A stretch of 55,267 nt of DNA. Source: Rhizaria sp. SCN 62-66. Lineage: Eukaryota > Rhizaria, unplaced. Positions 41,256-52,697 of the stretch are shown piece by piece; the first letter of the stretch is position 1, and each line of letters begins with the position of its first letter. The notes beneath the pieces are model-generated. The model saw only the letters and a program-made list of their open reading frames with translations, did not search any database and was not told where the DNA came from. The stretch is taken from positions 1 to 55,267 of the forward strand of contig MEDY01000360.1 in NCBI GenBank assembly GCA_001724265.1, written 5' to 3'. The translations under genes were made by a program, and so were the position numbers.

Positions 41256-43808
41256 GCGCGCCATTTGCAGTGCAGTGTAGCCGCTTCACTGTGTATTCGC
41301 GGGGAGTGACTGAGTGACGCAGATCTTGCTTCTACTCGCTCTCTCACTCGCTGTCCAGTGACGCAACGGCAGCGCCCATTTTTCTTCAGAAATACTCCTA
41401 CTTTGTTCGTTTCATTTCATTCATCCCCCCAGCCATCAATTTTTATCAGTTTCTCTTTCTTCATTTTTTTCTTTTTCACTCTTTCCCCGTCTTGACAACA
41501 AACATGTTGTTGAGATGGGGTGACGTATGTAAATGAGTTATTCATAACGTGCTTTTTCTGGTGTTTGTGTGTGTGCTCACTTACGAACCACGCTGCGCGT
41601 CCTGTCCTTGCCACATTGTGTTCTCATCTTTTCAAGTCCCCACCCCGTTTCCCTCCCCCCGCATCCCGCCGTCCGCCGCCAGCCAGCTAGCCATCCAGTC
41701 AAGCCTCGTCCAATCTAACCTCTCATCCATCTCGCATCTCGCATCTCAGCAACAATCCCGTCCAGTCTCAAGCTTCTTCTTTCTAGGCTCGCTGTGTCTC
41801 GTGCGTGTGCGCGACGACAGTGTTGTGGCGGTGTGTGGACTGGGCAGGGCGGGCTGGCGGCGGACACCCGCAGTCTCAGTCTCTATGTCTAGTCGCTCTC
41901 TATATTTCTCTTTCTCTTTCTCTCTCTCTCTCTCTCTGCTTTCTCTCTCGGACGCTCGTGCTATGCAACCGCATAGCGCGACTGTATGCACTTCGCCACG
42001 CTTGCCAGTCTGTTGTAGACCCTCTAGACAGGCTGGCTGGCAGGCGGCAGCGCTCTGTGACACCTTTGGTCGTAACGTGTGTTTAGGCTCTGCTTCGCTG
42101 CTGATTCACTTGTCGTCACAGCAGCAAGGCGGGTGTTCAGACGTGGCACAAGCTGTTATGGCCGTGTGCTCTTTCCTCCACACGGCGACTACGGCCTCTG
42201 TTATGCTCCGCATGCGTGCGCGCTCCGCTGCCTCACTCTCGATATCGGGGGCAGCAACCGGGTGGCGCAAGCGTGGCGCGATGCCAGTGCACGACACGAT
42301 AGAAAGCGTGAGTTGGCGTGAGTTGTTGGGTTGCGAGCGATAAAAGTGACGTCTTCGGTGACCGACTGCGAAAAATTACAAGAATAAGATATCAAAACAA
42401 AAGAAAAAACAATACAAAAAAAAAAAAAAATCGGCTTGAATCGGCCTTCATCTAGTGTAACCGTAAAAGTGAGTGCAACTTGAAATGCTCTCGTTGTCAA
42501 AAGCTTCATTGAGAAAAATATGGCAATCCAATGACAGATGTGAGTTATTGAAATAGTAGTACATGTATTTTATCGTTAATATCAATAAGCGACAAAAACC
42601 ACAACGTATCGCGAGCAAACATATAAAAGATACAGCTTCAGGAAAGATAAGCCCACAAGTCGGAGTCAAAAGTCATGCGCGGGCGGGCGTAAATCAAGTC
42701 ATAGTCACAGAAAACATCGGAAGGCTTAACAAAGCGAGTGCACAGCATGTCTCCACGGCTGAGGGCATGGCTAAGCGCATGCGGCCGCGGGAGACAGCTG
42801 TGCGAGTGAGCGCGTTATGGAGGACGGCGCAAGCAGGGATAGGGCGGAGTATGACTGTGATGTGATTGTACAGGACGCTGACACGACGATCGGCGAGCGC
42901 TTACGACTGAGACTGCGACTACAGCTGTGTGAATGTGAATATGACTGTGGATGCGAGTATGATTATGGGTGCAACTGTGAATGAACGAACGAATAAATGA
43001 ACGAATGAAGAAAGTGACGGTAGATATGAGAGAGTCTGTAGCCTCAGAAGTCCGTGGGTGTGCGAAAACGAGGAAACTGCTGAGGATAAGAAGAGTGAGT
43101 GAAGAAACATGGAGGGATGATACGGGGCTAAAAGAGGGGACAATTGCGTGCGGCAACTGCGTTGCTGCGGCCGTCGCTGCCGCAGTCGGTATTGTTGTTG
43201 TTGAGCAAGAGCATCAGCATTAGTAGTGGCACTGCTGACGAGAGGAAGGGGAGGGGTGTTATTGCGGCAAGAATTACAAAGGACGATACAATGCGATAAG
43301 ATAACTGTTAAGCTAACCAAACAAAATGAATACAACAAAATGATGATTGAAAAACAGGCAGATAAAAGATTTAAACAACGGCGAGACATCAACACAACAC
43401 AAGACAAACACGCACAATTATAACAACCAAACAAAAAAAGCGCGACTAGTTGGAAGCACTGAAACACGACACAATGACAAAAGCGCACGGAGACACAACA
43501 CACTCACAAATGACCCAAACACGACACGTTGTGGACTTAAGACTAAAGACATCGAGACGTATATGGTGCATGTACGCTCTCTCCCTCTCTACGGCACTGT
43601 ACAGCGTCCAAAGCCCCACTGTGTGACGCGCGTGTGTAATCAGAATCAAACATGAAATAGATACGTCGTATGATGATGTTGCTCTGATTGTCTGTGCTCA
43701 GCTGCTCAAAGCATCGCATCTCAACTCTGCGTGTGTGTGCGTGTGTGTTAAGCCGTGGCTCTCAGCGCAGCGTTGTCGAGTACTGCCCAGTCGCCTCAGA
43801 CCTAGATC
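41256..43808. other. long intergenic region between convergent genes, with CT microsatellite
   Basis: 2.55 kb between the PABP stop and the stop of the acylated-protein gene. It holds pyrimidine-rich DNA (41400-41800), a (CT)n tract at about 41910-41938, an A13 run near 42418, and AT-rich DNA. A 264-codon plus-strand frame (41549-42343) and a 194-codon minus-strand frame (42919-43503) lack family motifs and normal composition, so they are not called as genes. Confidence 0.5.
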
Positions 43809-46764
43809 TCAGACCTCGACGGCGACCGCGCCGCTGAGCCCGCCGCCGCCACCGGTGCTGCTGCTGCTGGCGGTGGCGGTGGCGTCGAGGCTGGGCGCCT
43901 TGCTGCCGAAGCTCGGCGCGGCGTCGACGCTGGGCCCCGGGCTGGGCATCGAGATCGGGACAGGGATGATTTGCCCGGCGGTGCTGCGGCTGCTGCTGCG
44001 CTTCGAGTCGAAGCCGGGGGAGGTGAAGAAGGACGTGCTGCCGCCGCTGCCGGCGCCCACGCCCACGGTCATGCTGCCACTGACGACGATGCCGTTGCTG
44101 TTGCTGCTGTTTGACCCGGCGGCGGCGGAGCTGACGATGACGGGGACGGGCACCGACGACGCGCCGGCGGCCGCGGCGGGGGCCGGCAGCGGCGACGGCA
44201 GCGGCGATGGCAGCGGCGCCGGCGCCAGCGACAGCGGGTGCGGCAGCGAAGCAGCAGCAGTGGAGACGGCGGCGGGGACGGCGACTGGCGCGGCGGGCAC
44301 AATGCCTGCACCGCTGTTGCTGCTTCTCGCGGCACAGACGCCGCCGTTGCCGCTGCTGCCGCTGGCCTGGCTCTGGCTGGTGCTGCTGGTCGCGTCGACC
44401 GAGTTGAACCGCAGCAGCGTCTCCTCGCCGTGGCTGTGCGCGCGCGCGTGCCCACCGCCGCCGCCGCCGTGGCCGCCAGCGCCGCCGGGGCCGCCGGAGG
44501 TGGAGACCGCGCGCTCGACCCGCGGCGTCACCGTCATATGCGTCGTCGCCGACGCCGCCGCTGTGGCAGCTGCGGCGGTGGTGGTGGTCACGACGACGGT
44601 GTGCGCCGACGACGCGGGCGGCAGCGGCGCCGGGCGCGGCGCGTAAGCCGGGGTCGCGGCGACCGAGTTGGGCAGCGAAAACGGCAGCGCGCCTCCGCCG
44701 CCGCTGCCGCGCGCGCTCACCATCACCCCGTTGACGCTCACGCCGCCCGCAGCGATACCGCTGCTAGCGGCTCCTGCACCGGCGCCAGAGCCAGCGCCTG
44801 CAATAGCGCTGCCGCGGGCGCCGGCGGCGGAGATGACGAGCGTGGGCGTCGTCCCGCTGCCGTTCGCCACGGCGGCGTTGGCGGAGTGAGAGGAGCTTGA
44901 GGTCGCGGCGGCGGCGGTATTGGGTCCGTTCTGCTGCGAGTAGTAGGTGAACTGGCCGGACGGGGCAGCCATGGGGCCCAGGAAGCCGCTGCTGCTGCCG
45001 CCTGCGCCCGCGCCGGCGCCGCCGTGCCCCGCATGCCCGTGCCCGTGACCGTGGCCGCCATGGCCGTGGCCACAGTGGGCGGGGTGAGGCCCGTGGTGGG
45101 GGCTGCCGAAGCCGCCGTAGGAGAGATTCGTGCTCGTGGTCGCGAACGGCGAAGGCGGGACAGCGAACGAGGCGCGCGTGCTACCGGAGACCGAGACGGC
45201 GCCAGAGGACGACGACACGCCGCGCGGCCGGCGCGCTACGGCGTCCGCGCACCGCTCGAACTGGAAGTCTGAGTAGTAAAAGCAACAACAACCACAAAGA
45301 AAAAGCAACGCGAAACAAAACAAGAGAATAGATAGAAGAAATACACAGTGAGAAAAATGACATTTAGAATGAATTTTAATAAAATCGTGTACTGGCGCGC
45401 GTTCATTATTGCAGTGAAATATTAACTCAATGCATGCGCATATACTGCCTCAAATCGACGCATTTGTGAACAAATGGTGGCGTACCGAAGTAGAGCTGTG
45501 CAAAGTGCGCCTGCGCGTCGTGCTTGTCCATTTCGAGCCTGTCGTCGCCGTGGATGTCGACGAGCTCGTGGATGATGGGCACGCTGGACGCCACGCCCAG
45601 CGAGTCGAACAGCAGGAAGCGCGAGGAGCGGCGGAACGAGCCCATGCGGGACTGGCGCCGCGACCCCAGCGACAGCAGGGACGCGCGGACGCCGGCGCCG
45701 GGCAGCAGCGCCGAGGCGGAGCCGCCCGAGCCGGCCATGGAGACCGAGGCCGGCGGCGGCAGCAGCAACGCCGGGTGCGGCACGGCGGTGTCGAACGCGT
45801 CGTTCTCCTCTTCGTCGTCGTCGTCGTCGCCGTGCCCGCCGCCGTGGCCGTGGCCGCCGTTGCCGCTCCCAGTGCCGCGCTTGCGGGTGGAGTAGCTCAG
45901 CTTCGCGGCGCCCGCGGCGGCACCGGCGGCGGCGCCCGCGGCGGCGGCGGCGGCGGCGGCGCTGTTGCTACTTGTGCGTGCCGGATTGCTGTTGCTGTTG
46001 TTGTTGTTGATGCTGCCGCCAGAGCGTCCGAAAGCGTCCATGGCGTTGCTGCTGCTGGGGGCGAGCGGCCCCTCTTCGCAGTTGATGTCGTCCTCGTACG
46101 CGCCCACGGCGTCGTCGGGGCCGCGGTGGTCGTCGTCGACGTGGCTGTTGCTTTGGTTCGCGCGCCGGCTGCGGCGCCCGGGGGTCATCGTCACGCTCGG
46201 GCTCGCAGCGCCCGCAGCGGCAGCACCGCCGCCGCCGCCGCCGGAGCCCGCGGCGCCAACAGCAGCGGAGCCGGCGACGGCGGTAGCGGCGACGGCTAGA
46301 GACAGCGAGGGCGTGGACGAGTGGTGCGCGGGCGGGTGCGTGCTGCGGCTAGGGCGCGACGAGGCAGACGCGTGCGCGCCGCTGCCGCCGCCATTGTGAC
46401 TGGAGGTCGGGCTCGGCGCAGGGTTACCGCTACCATGGCCGTTGCCAGCGCCAGTGCTGGTGGACTTGGCGTCCGCGAGCTCGCTGGAGTGCGAGTGCGG
46501 GGCTTGTGTGGCGCTGGGGCGCGCGGAGGCGTCGGGCGTGGCAGTGATGGTTGTGACGAGCGCGGTGGTCGCGCCACCAGCGCCCGCGGGGGACGCGGTG
46601 GCGCCCGCAGCGGCGGTGTCTTTAGCGGAGTTGCTGCCAGCGGCGGCGGACTTGGGCGTGGCAGTGGCGCCTGCGCGGGCAGAAGGGGAAGAGGAGGAGC
46701 GCGCGCCGGCCTTGGGCGAGGGCGAAACGTCGGCGTTGGCAACGACGGAGGAACCGCACCCCAT
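43809..46764 (-). CDS. predicted myristoylated/palmitoylated low-complexity protein (two exons)
   Basis: Exon 1 is 46764-45486 and exon 2 is 45268-43809. The donor GTACGC after LYF-G and an acceptor CTCAG keep the frame (AQLYF|DFQFERCADAVARRP), giving 912 aa ending in TGA. A second GT at 45437-45438 would break the frame and was rejected. The N-terminus MGCGSS fits an N-myristoylation signal with Cys3 available for palmitoylation, so membrane attachment is likely. The region about 370-440 is the least repetitive and probably the folded or interacting part. It includes RRQSRMGSFRRSS, which offers basophilic kinase sites, and IIHELVDIHGDDRLEMDKHD. The rest is Ala, Ser, Gly and Asn rich with a Gly-His repeat near 500-520. 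I do not recognise the family. It is divergent from the gene at 47380. Confidence 0.7.
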
Positions 46765-47379
46765 GGTGTGCGAATGGGAACGCGGGAGGCGCTGCGGGAG
46801 TCGGGAGACAAGAGGAGCAGAGCAGGGGCGCAGTGGAGGTAGGGAAGGAGACCTATAGAGCGGAGACGGGACAGATTATCAGAAAATAATATATGAGAAT
46901 GTGATTAAATGTATGTATAACTTTATCCGCTAGTCCTGCGTCTAATGATGAAGGGGAGGCGCACAGCTGGCACGTTAATAAGGAACGATGATGAGAGGCT
47001 CCTCGAAGCAAAGTAAGAAACCACCGCTTGGTTGGTCAGATAGACTGGGTGGACTGAGTAATCCTTTTAGTCAAGAGAGCGAGCCTCATAGCCGTTGAAG
47101 AGAAGCTCATATGAGAGTGGTAATATCTCTATAATCTCATCGTCATTTTGATTATGTGTATGTTATCGCGTTTTTTTTAGTATTTTATTTACTGGAACTT
47201 GCATTAATTTTCCTTAAAACAGTGATTGCCGTGATCTAAATCACTTGAAGATCACACCCGCGTTTCACTCTGTCAATACTTCCTCCACTCATTCCCTTTC
47301 CAGGCTCTCACCTCTCCTTCGCAAATTGAGACAACCAGAACCGTGCTAGCGACATTGCACGAGCGCATACACGTCATTT
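46765..47379. promoter_or_regulatory. divergent promoter region
   Basis: 615 nt between divergent start codons. It holds a possible box C/D RNA at 46980-47066 and, near 47285-47303, a pyrimidine-rich stretch ending in CAG that could be the acceptor of a 5' UTR intron of the plus-strand gene. Confidence 0.4.
46980..47066 (+). ncRNA. possible box C/D small nucleolar RNA
   Basis: A C-box match ATGATGA (46988-46994) and a D-box CTGA (47054-47057) are flanked by complementary AAGGA (46980-46984) and TCCTT (47062-47066), which could form the terminal stem. Spacing of about 59 nt between the boxes is normal. The stem sits 3-4 nt away from the boxes, further than usual, and no clear C'/D' pair is seen. 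A chance match is quite possible. Confidence 0.22.
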
Positions 47380-50300
47380 ATGCGTGTGGAGTTAGCCGCG
47401 ACAGCAGCGCCGGGGCTCGGCGCGCCGCCCCGCAGTGCCGGCTCTGACCTAGTCCCATCAACATCAGTCCCTGCTACTGCCCCTGCTACTGCTCCTGCTA
47501 CTTTCCCTGCAACTGCTGCTAACGCTGACGCCATTGCTGCTGCAGTTGCTACCGCGGTCGCCGCGCTTAAGGCGGAGGCGCAGGCAAAGCTGGATCGGTT
47601 GGCGGCGCGCTGCAACGCCGAGCTAGCGGCTCAGCGCTCGCGTCACGCCGCCGCCCTCTTGGCCGCCGCGGAATCGATGGAAACTGCGCTGGCCGCGGCC
47701 AACGAACGCGCCGCCGCTGCAGAAGCACGCGCCGCGCAGGCGGAGGCCCGGGCTGCCGCCGCCGAGGCCAAGACGTCTGCTGCCGAGGCCAGGTCTGCGC
47801 GGGCTGAGACTAAGGCTGTGAAGGCGGAGGCTGAGGCGACGCGGGCGGGGAAGCGCGCGCGCGAGGCTGCCGCGGGCGCGGACGAGGTGCAGAGCGCGGC
47901 CAGCGGGCTAGCTGCAGCGCTGCTGCGGGCGCGCGGGGAGCTGGAGCTGGCGCGCACGGCTGCCAGTGACACGGACAAAGCCGACACGGTTGACAAGGCT
48001 GACAAGGCTGGCAAGGCGTGGACAAACGCGAATGCAGCGGGCTCAGGCGCACACGCTAATCCCGCTGATGCCACTGATGTGAGAGCGAATGTTTGCAACA
48101 AGTGTCAATGCAAGAGCGACGAGAGCGTGGTCACCGCGAGCACGAGCAGTGTCTCTCCTTCTTCTGCTGCTGCTGCTGCTGCTGCGCCAGTGTCAGCGCT
48201 AGTGTCAGCGCCAGTGTCGGCGCCCTTCTTTAGCCCGTTTTCGCCCATCTCGCCCGACGTCACTCAAAGTCAAGCCGCTGCGTATGAAACTCATGCCGCA
48301 TACGAAAGTGAAGCCTCGCTGGAGCCACACTTAGCAACACCATTGCATGCGTTCGCGACCGCCTCGAATGCGAAGATCACCGCAAGCATTCGAAGTCACA
48401 AGAGCAACGTCACGATCGCTCGCACGGGCGCTGAGACGGAGGCTTCGCTAGCAGCTCTAGCTGCGGCTGCGGGAGCGACTACAGCCGGCGCAGACAACCG
48501 CAACGGCAACGGCAACGGCAACGGCGGTGTGAGCGACCACCTGCAGCGCTCACAGCGTGACGCAATGACAACGCCCGTGCCCAGTCACAACAAGAAGCAA
48601 CAACAGCAACAGCAGCAGCTACAGTTCCAGCAGCTGCAACGCGAGCGCATGAGTCATCGCCGTGATAGACCCGAGTATTCCAAGAACTACGACTGCGGCG
48701 GCAGCGGCAGCGGCAGCAGCAGCGGCAGCAACAGTGACGCTGACGCTGACGCTGACGCTGACGCTGATGATGATGCTGACACTGAAACTGATCCTAACTG
48801 CAGTGACCGGGAGTGCAGGGACAGCGAGTGTGTCAATGAACGTGGCCGCCGCCGCCGTCGCGACAACCACAAGCACAGCTGCCACCGCAGTCGTGCGCAC
48901 AACCATCACGGCCACGGTCACGATCGCGGTCACGGCCACGGTCCCGGTTGCAGTCGCAGGCGAGATCCCACTGACCGCAAGTCAAACCGTGACATTAACT
49001 GTAAACGTAACAACGCTACGCGTGACAGCGGTGCTTCTGTCGCAGCGCCCGGGTCGGGAAACACGGTCTCATCCGTCTCATCAAGCATTTCAGTATCGTC
49101 GGGCTTTTTAGGCCCATCAAGTCTATCTGGCGCGTCGGTGCGCTGCGCCCGCGCCCGCTGCCCCCGCCGCGGCTGCGGCTGCGCCAGCAACGGCCACTGC
49201 CACGGTCACGGTCACGGTCACTGCAGCCGCCACGGCAACGTCGAGAGCAATGTCAGCAGCAGCAACACAGACGGCAGCGCAAGGGGCCTCAGTGTCGCGG
49301 GTGGGGCTCATGGCTATGTTAACGGCGGCGTCAACGGCGGCGCCTTTATGAGCACGCGCGCGCTTCTCGCCGCTCAGGCCGCCGCCGCGCGCGCCGCCCT
49401 GGCCGACGCAGAGGCCGCCGCGGCAGCCGCAGAGACTGATGCTGTGGCCTAGGCCGTAGCCAAAGCTAAGCCGCAGGCAACTGCAGCCGGATCACAGATG
49501 CACCCGTCAGCAGCCGCAGCAGCAGCAGCAGCGGCAGCGGCAGCGGCTGCGGCAGTGGCCAAGGAGGATGCAGCAAAGGCAAGCGCTGAGGCAGTCAAGC
49601 ATGCGCTGGCGCAGATCCTTGCAGCCGCTCAAAGTCAGGCCGCGTCTGGTACGGGCTTTGGTCTGGGCCACATCAGCAACAACAACAACTGCAGTAGCCA
49701 TAAGGGCGCTCTCAACGCTGATACTGCTGCAACTGCTAGCTCAGTGAAGCGCAGCACGAACAACAACAATATCGACTACAATATCGACAACAACAACAGC
49801 AGCACCAGCGCAGGTAATGCAACTGCGGCTGCTTCGGCGGCTGACTGTGGCGGCGGCGGCCACTACGTGAGTCCCCCCTCATCACCGTCGCTTTCACCGG
49901 CGGCCTCGCCCACCGCGAAGTTGCCCGCCGCGGCCTCGCCCGCCGCAAACCAGCCCCCGGCACCCGGCCCCGGCCCCGCTGCCGCTGCCGCTGCTGCCGC
50001 TGCCGATGCCGATGCTGATGCCGTCGCTGCCACCGGAAGATTCGCGGTGGGCTCGGACGCTGGCGCAGGTACTTACACAGGTACTTACACAGGTACTCAC
50101 ACCGCCGCCGCCGACCCCAGTGCGCGGACCTTAGACGTGCGCGACATGCGCTTGTAGCCCTTAGACGTGCACCGCCCCGACGCACCCCATTCAGACACAA
50201 CGGCTAAGGGGCACTTAGACGCGTCTAAGAGGTACTTAGACCCCGTCGCGCTGGCGCTGGGCCTGATTTCGGCGCGCGCAACCACGCCCGCGCCCGCGCC

Positions 50301-51681
50301 CGCGCCCGCGCTTGCTGCTCTGTCGGGGTCGGTGCCAGTGCCGGCGCTGATGCGCCGCGGCAGCACGGGCTCCGCCTTTGCCACGACTCAGCTTAAGCCT
50401 GAGACCGCCGCGCACGCTGCGACTGCTGCTGCCGCTGCTGCTGCTGCTGCCGCCGCTGCCGCTGCCGCTGCTCCTGCGACAGAGAATGCGGCAGAGACTG
50501 CGGCCGCGACGGCGCACTCCGCAGCTGCGAGAAGCAGAGACGGCGATGACGCCGCAAAAGATCGCATTGAGAACGCCGGCCTCACGCTGCAAGACGCACT
50601 GCATGCGGCGCACATCCACGATCAAAGCGACAATACGCCAGCAGCAGATGCAACAACAGCAGCAGCAGCAGCACCACCACCAGCAGCAGCAGCGCAGCAC
50701 CACCAGCATGCACGCGCTCGCAGCAGCGATCTCGGCCGCAGTCTAAGCGCCCGCAGCTCCAGCGCCAGCGGTGTAAGGGCCAGCGGTGTAAGGACCGCCT
50801 CCCCGGCTCCTGCGGCTGCTGCTGCTGCTGCTCACCCGCACGCGCGCGCTGCGTTCGGCCGCACACTGCCCCTGCCACTGCCTCTGCCTCTGCCGCGCGG
50901 CCACGGCCCGCGATCGCAGCCGCACGCGCATGCGAGGTCGCCGTCGCCGTCGATGTTTGCGCGCACGTACACGCCCTCGCAGAGCGCCTATGCGGCAGCG
51001 CACGGCTTTGCCGCGGCCAACACGGCGCAGCGCGGCGCCCGCACCCCGAGTCCCAGCCCCGGCCCCGGCGGCGCCCGCACCCCGAGCCCCAGCCCTGGGC
51101 CCGGCGGCGGCGACGGCGGCGGCGTTGTGGCTCTGAGGGAGGGCGCGCGGGCGCGGGCTGAGCGCGCGGCGGCGGTGTCCGTGGCGCGCGCCGGCTCAGG
51201 CTCCCCGCGTCCTTACTATGGGCCCCTGCCGCTCTACGCGCCGCGGCCCGGCGCTGCAGCCGTGACCGACGCTCGGCCACGGTCACGGTCGCGGTCGCGA
51301 GCGCAGTCGGGGACACAGTCACAACCACTATCGCGGACTGGCACGCCGGGGGTTCGGACTCCCGCCCCGTACGGCAGCGCCATGGCCAACACTCTCAACA
51401 ACGCTGCTACTGGCGCTGTTGCTACTGCTGCAGTTGGCGCGAGTGCGGGCGCAAGTGCGAGTGCTGCCGGTCGCTGCGACGCCGCTCCTCTAGTCGCGCC
51501 ACACTGGCCTCAGCAACAGCTGCCACAGTTGCAGCCGCAGCTGCTGCAGCAGGCGCAACAGCCGGTGTTCAAGGTGAACGCGGTCACGCGCGACGCCAGC
51601 GGCGGCTTCGGCTCGCCGCCGCCGCTGCCGCCTGCGCACGCACACGCGCGTGGACACGCGGCTGCGCGCGTTGCAAAACAA

Positions 51682-51718
<37 letters not shown>

Positions 51719-52158
51719 TTGTTCAACGGCGTCAGATGCAGAGTTTGGCGCATAGTCAGTCCTGCGACACTGAGCTTCAACCGCAAGACCAAGATCAACA
51801 GCAACAGCAGCAGCAACAGCAGCAGCCGAAGTCAGAGCAGCAGCAAGAGCAAGGTTATGATGTACTGGTGAGTCGCAGTGTCATTGACGACTGGGACGCG
51901 AGGCGGCTTGACTTCGGCGACAGCGCCCCTGTGCCGTCAGTGCCAGCTTTAGCCATACTTGCAGTGCAGCCAGCTTTAGCAGCGACACAGAACGTGGCAA
52001 ATGACGCTCATCACGCCGCCGTTAACGGTGTTACTCTCGCTGGAGCTGACTCAGGAGCGGGCATTGTGCAGCACATTGCAGCCGCTCTGGTCGCTGGCGA
52101 CGACGCCAGCGACTACGGGTTTGAGATTGTGGACGAAAACAGCGCTGCTACGTACTGA
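47380..52158 (+). CDS. Ala-rich coiled-coil and low-complexity protein (contains two in-frame UAG codons)
   Basis: One frame of 1593 codons from ATG 47380 to TGA 52156-52158, interrupted only by TAG at 49450-49452 (DAVA-[TAG]-AVAKAKPQ) and 50155-50157 (RDMRL-[TAG]-PLDVHRP). Composition and style continue unchanged across both, so it is treated as a single 1592-aa protein with UAG read as Gln. Residues about 45-200 form an Ala/Glu/Lys/Arg heptad region likely to be a coiled coil. Then come Asp/Ser-rich, Arg/His-rich and Gly-His segments, poly-Ala runs (near 710 and 1030), a duplicated 12-residue ARTPSPSPGPGG unit near 1225, a short RSRSRSR stretch and poly-Gln near 1430. The family is not recognised. 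The last 130 residues are the least repetitive. The start could move if a 5' exon exists, since the frame is open upstream with an acceptor-like CAG near 47303. Confidence 0.65.
50214..50229. repeat. 16-bp perfect palindrome CTTAGACGCGTCTAAG
   Basis: Part of a cluster in which TTAGAC occurs four times within about 115 nt (50130, 50161, 50215 and 50235) inside the coding sequence of the Ala-rich protein. The TTAGAC copies encode Leu-Asp with the codon TTA, rare in this GC-rich gene. Confidence 0.6.
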
Positions 52159-52697
52159 TCGGTAGACTGTGTCACTGCAGTGTCTGAGCGCGCTGTTGCC
52201 AAGGCTCAGAACAAGTTTGTCAGAATAAGAACTTGAAGAGTAACAATCAAAGTGATGTTGTTTCAGTTCAAATGAATATCTACATAGAACATGTTTTTTC
52301 AATAGAGTGATATTAGAGTACAGACTACACAGAAATTTATTATCAATAACAAAGCACAATACGCCCAAACAACGAGGCTGTCGCAACTCAACTCAAAGTA
52401 TGACGAATACTTGATCGTATGTATTGCATCGATAATATCACTTGTGAAAATACGTCTTGTTTAAGTGAATAATAGAGTGGTTAACATTAATAAAAGCATA
52501 ATCAACGAAAACGACTTCCATCTAATCTCTTAACACAAGTACAAGGAGTATAGTTAGTACCTCGTGTCAACAACAGCAGCAACAAAAAGACAGTCATATC
52601 AGCGTTCCGCTCGCGCCCCGCGCATCCCAGCCCACAGCCCAGGCTTTGCACCGGCGCTCTCTTATCTTATCTGTACAACATCTGCGCTTTGCCCGGC
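52159..52697. other. intergenic region between convergent genes
   Basis: AT-rich 3' flanks of the Ala-rich protein gene and the desaturase gene. AATAAA-like A/T-rich stretches are present, but no RNA gene or convincing open frame was seen. Confidence 0.55.

Noticed and set aside
39408-41264. 618-codon minus-strand frame across the PABP gene
   Set aside because: Antisense shadow; the plus strand encodes four RRMs and an MLLE domain.
41549-42343. 264-codon plus-strand open frame after the PABP gene
   Set aside because: Composition is pyrimidine-rich spacer DNA (Ser/Leu/Arg from CT repeats), with no family motif; likely chance.
42919-43503. 194-codon minus-strand frame with hydrophobic N-terminus
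   Set aside because: AT/T-rich spacer DNA read as Phe/Leu/Ser/Cys; hydrophobicity follows from base composition, and no conserved motif is visible.
45437-45438. Alternative donor GTATAT for the intron of the acylated-protein gene
   Set aside because: It would shift exon 2 out of its long frame into one that ends soon in TAG; the GTACGC donor at 45485 keeps the frame.
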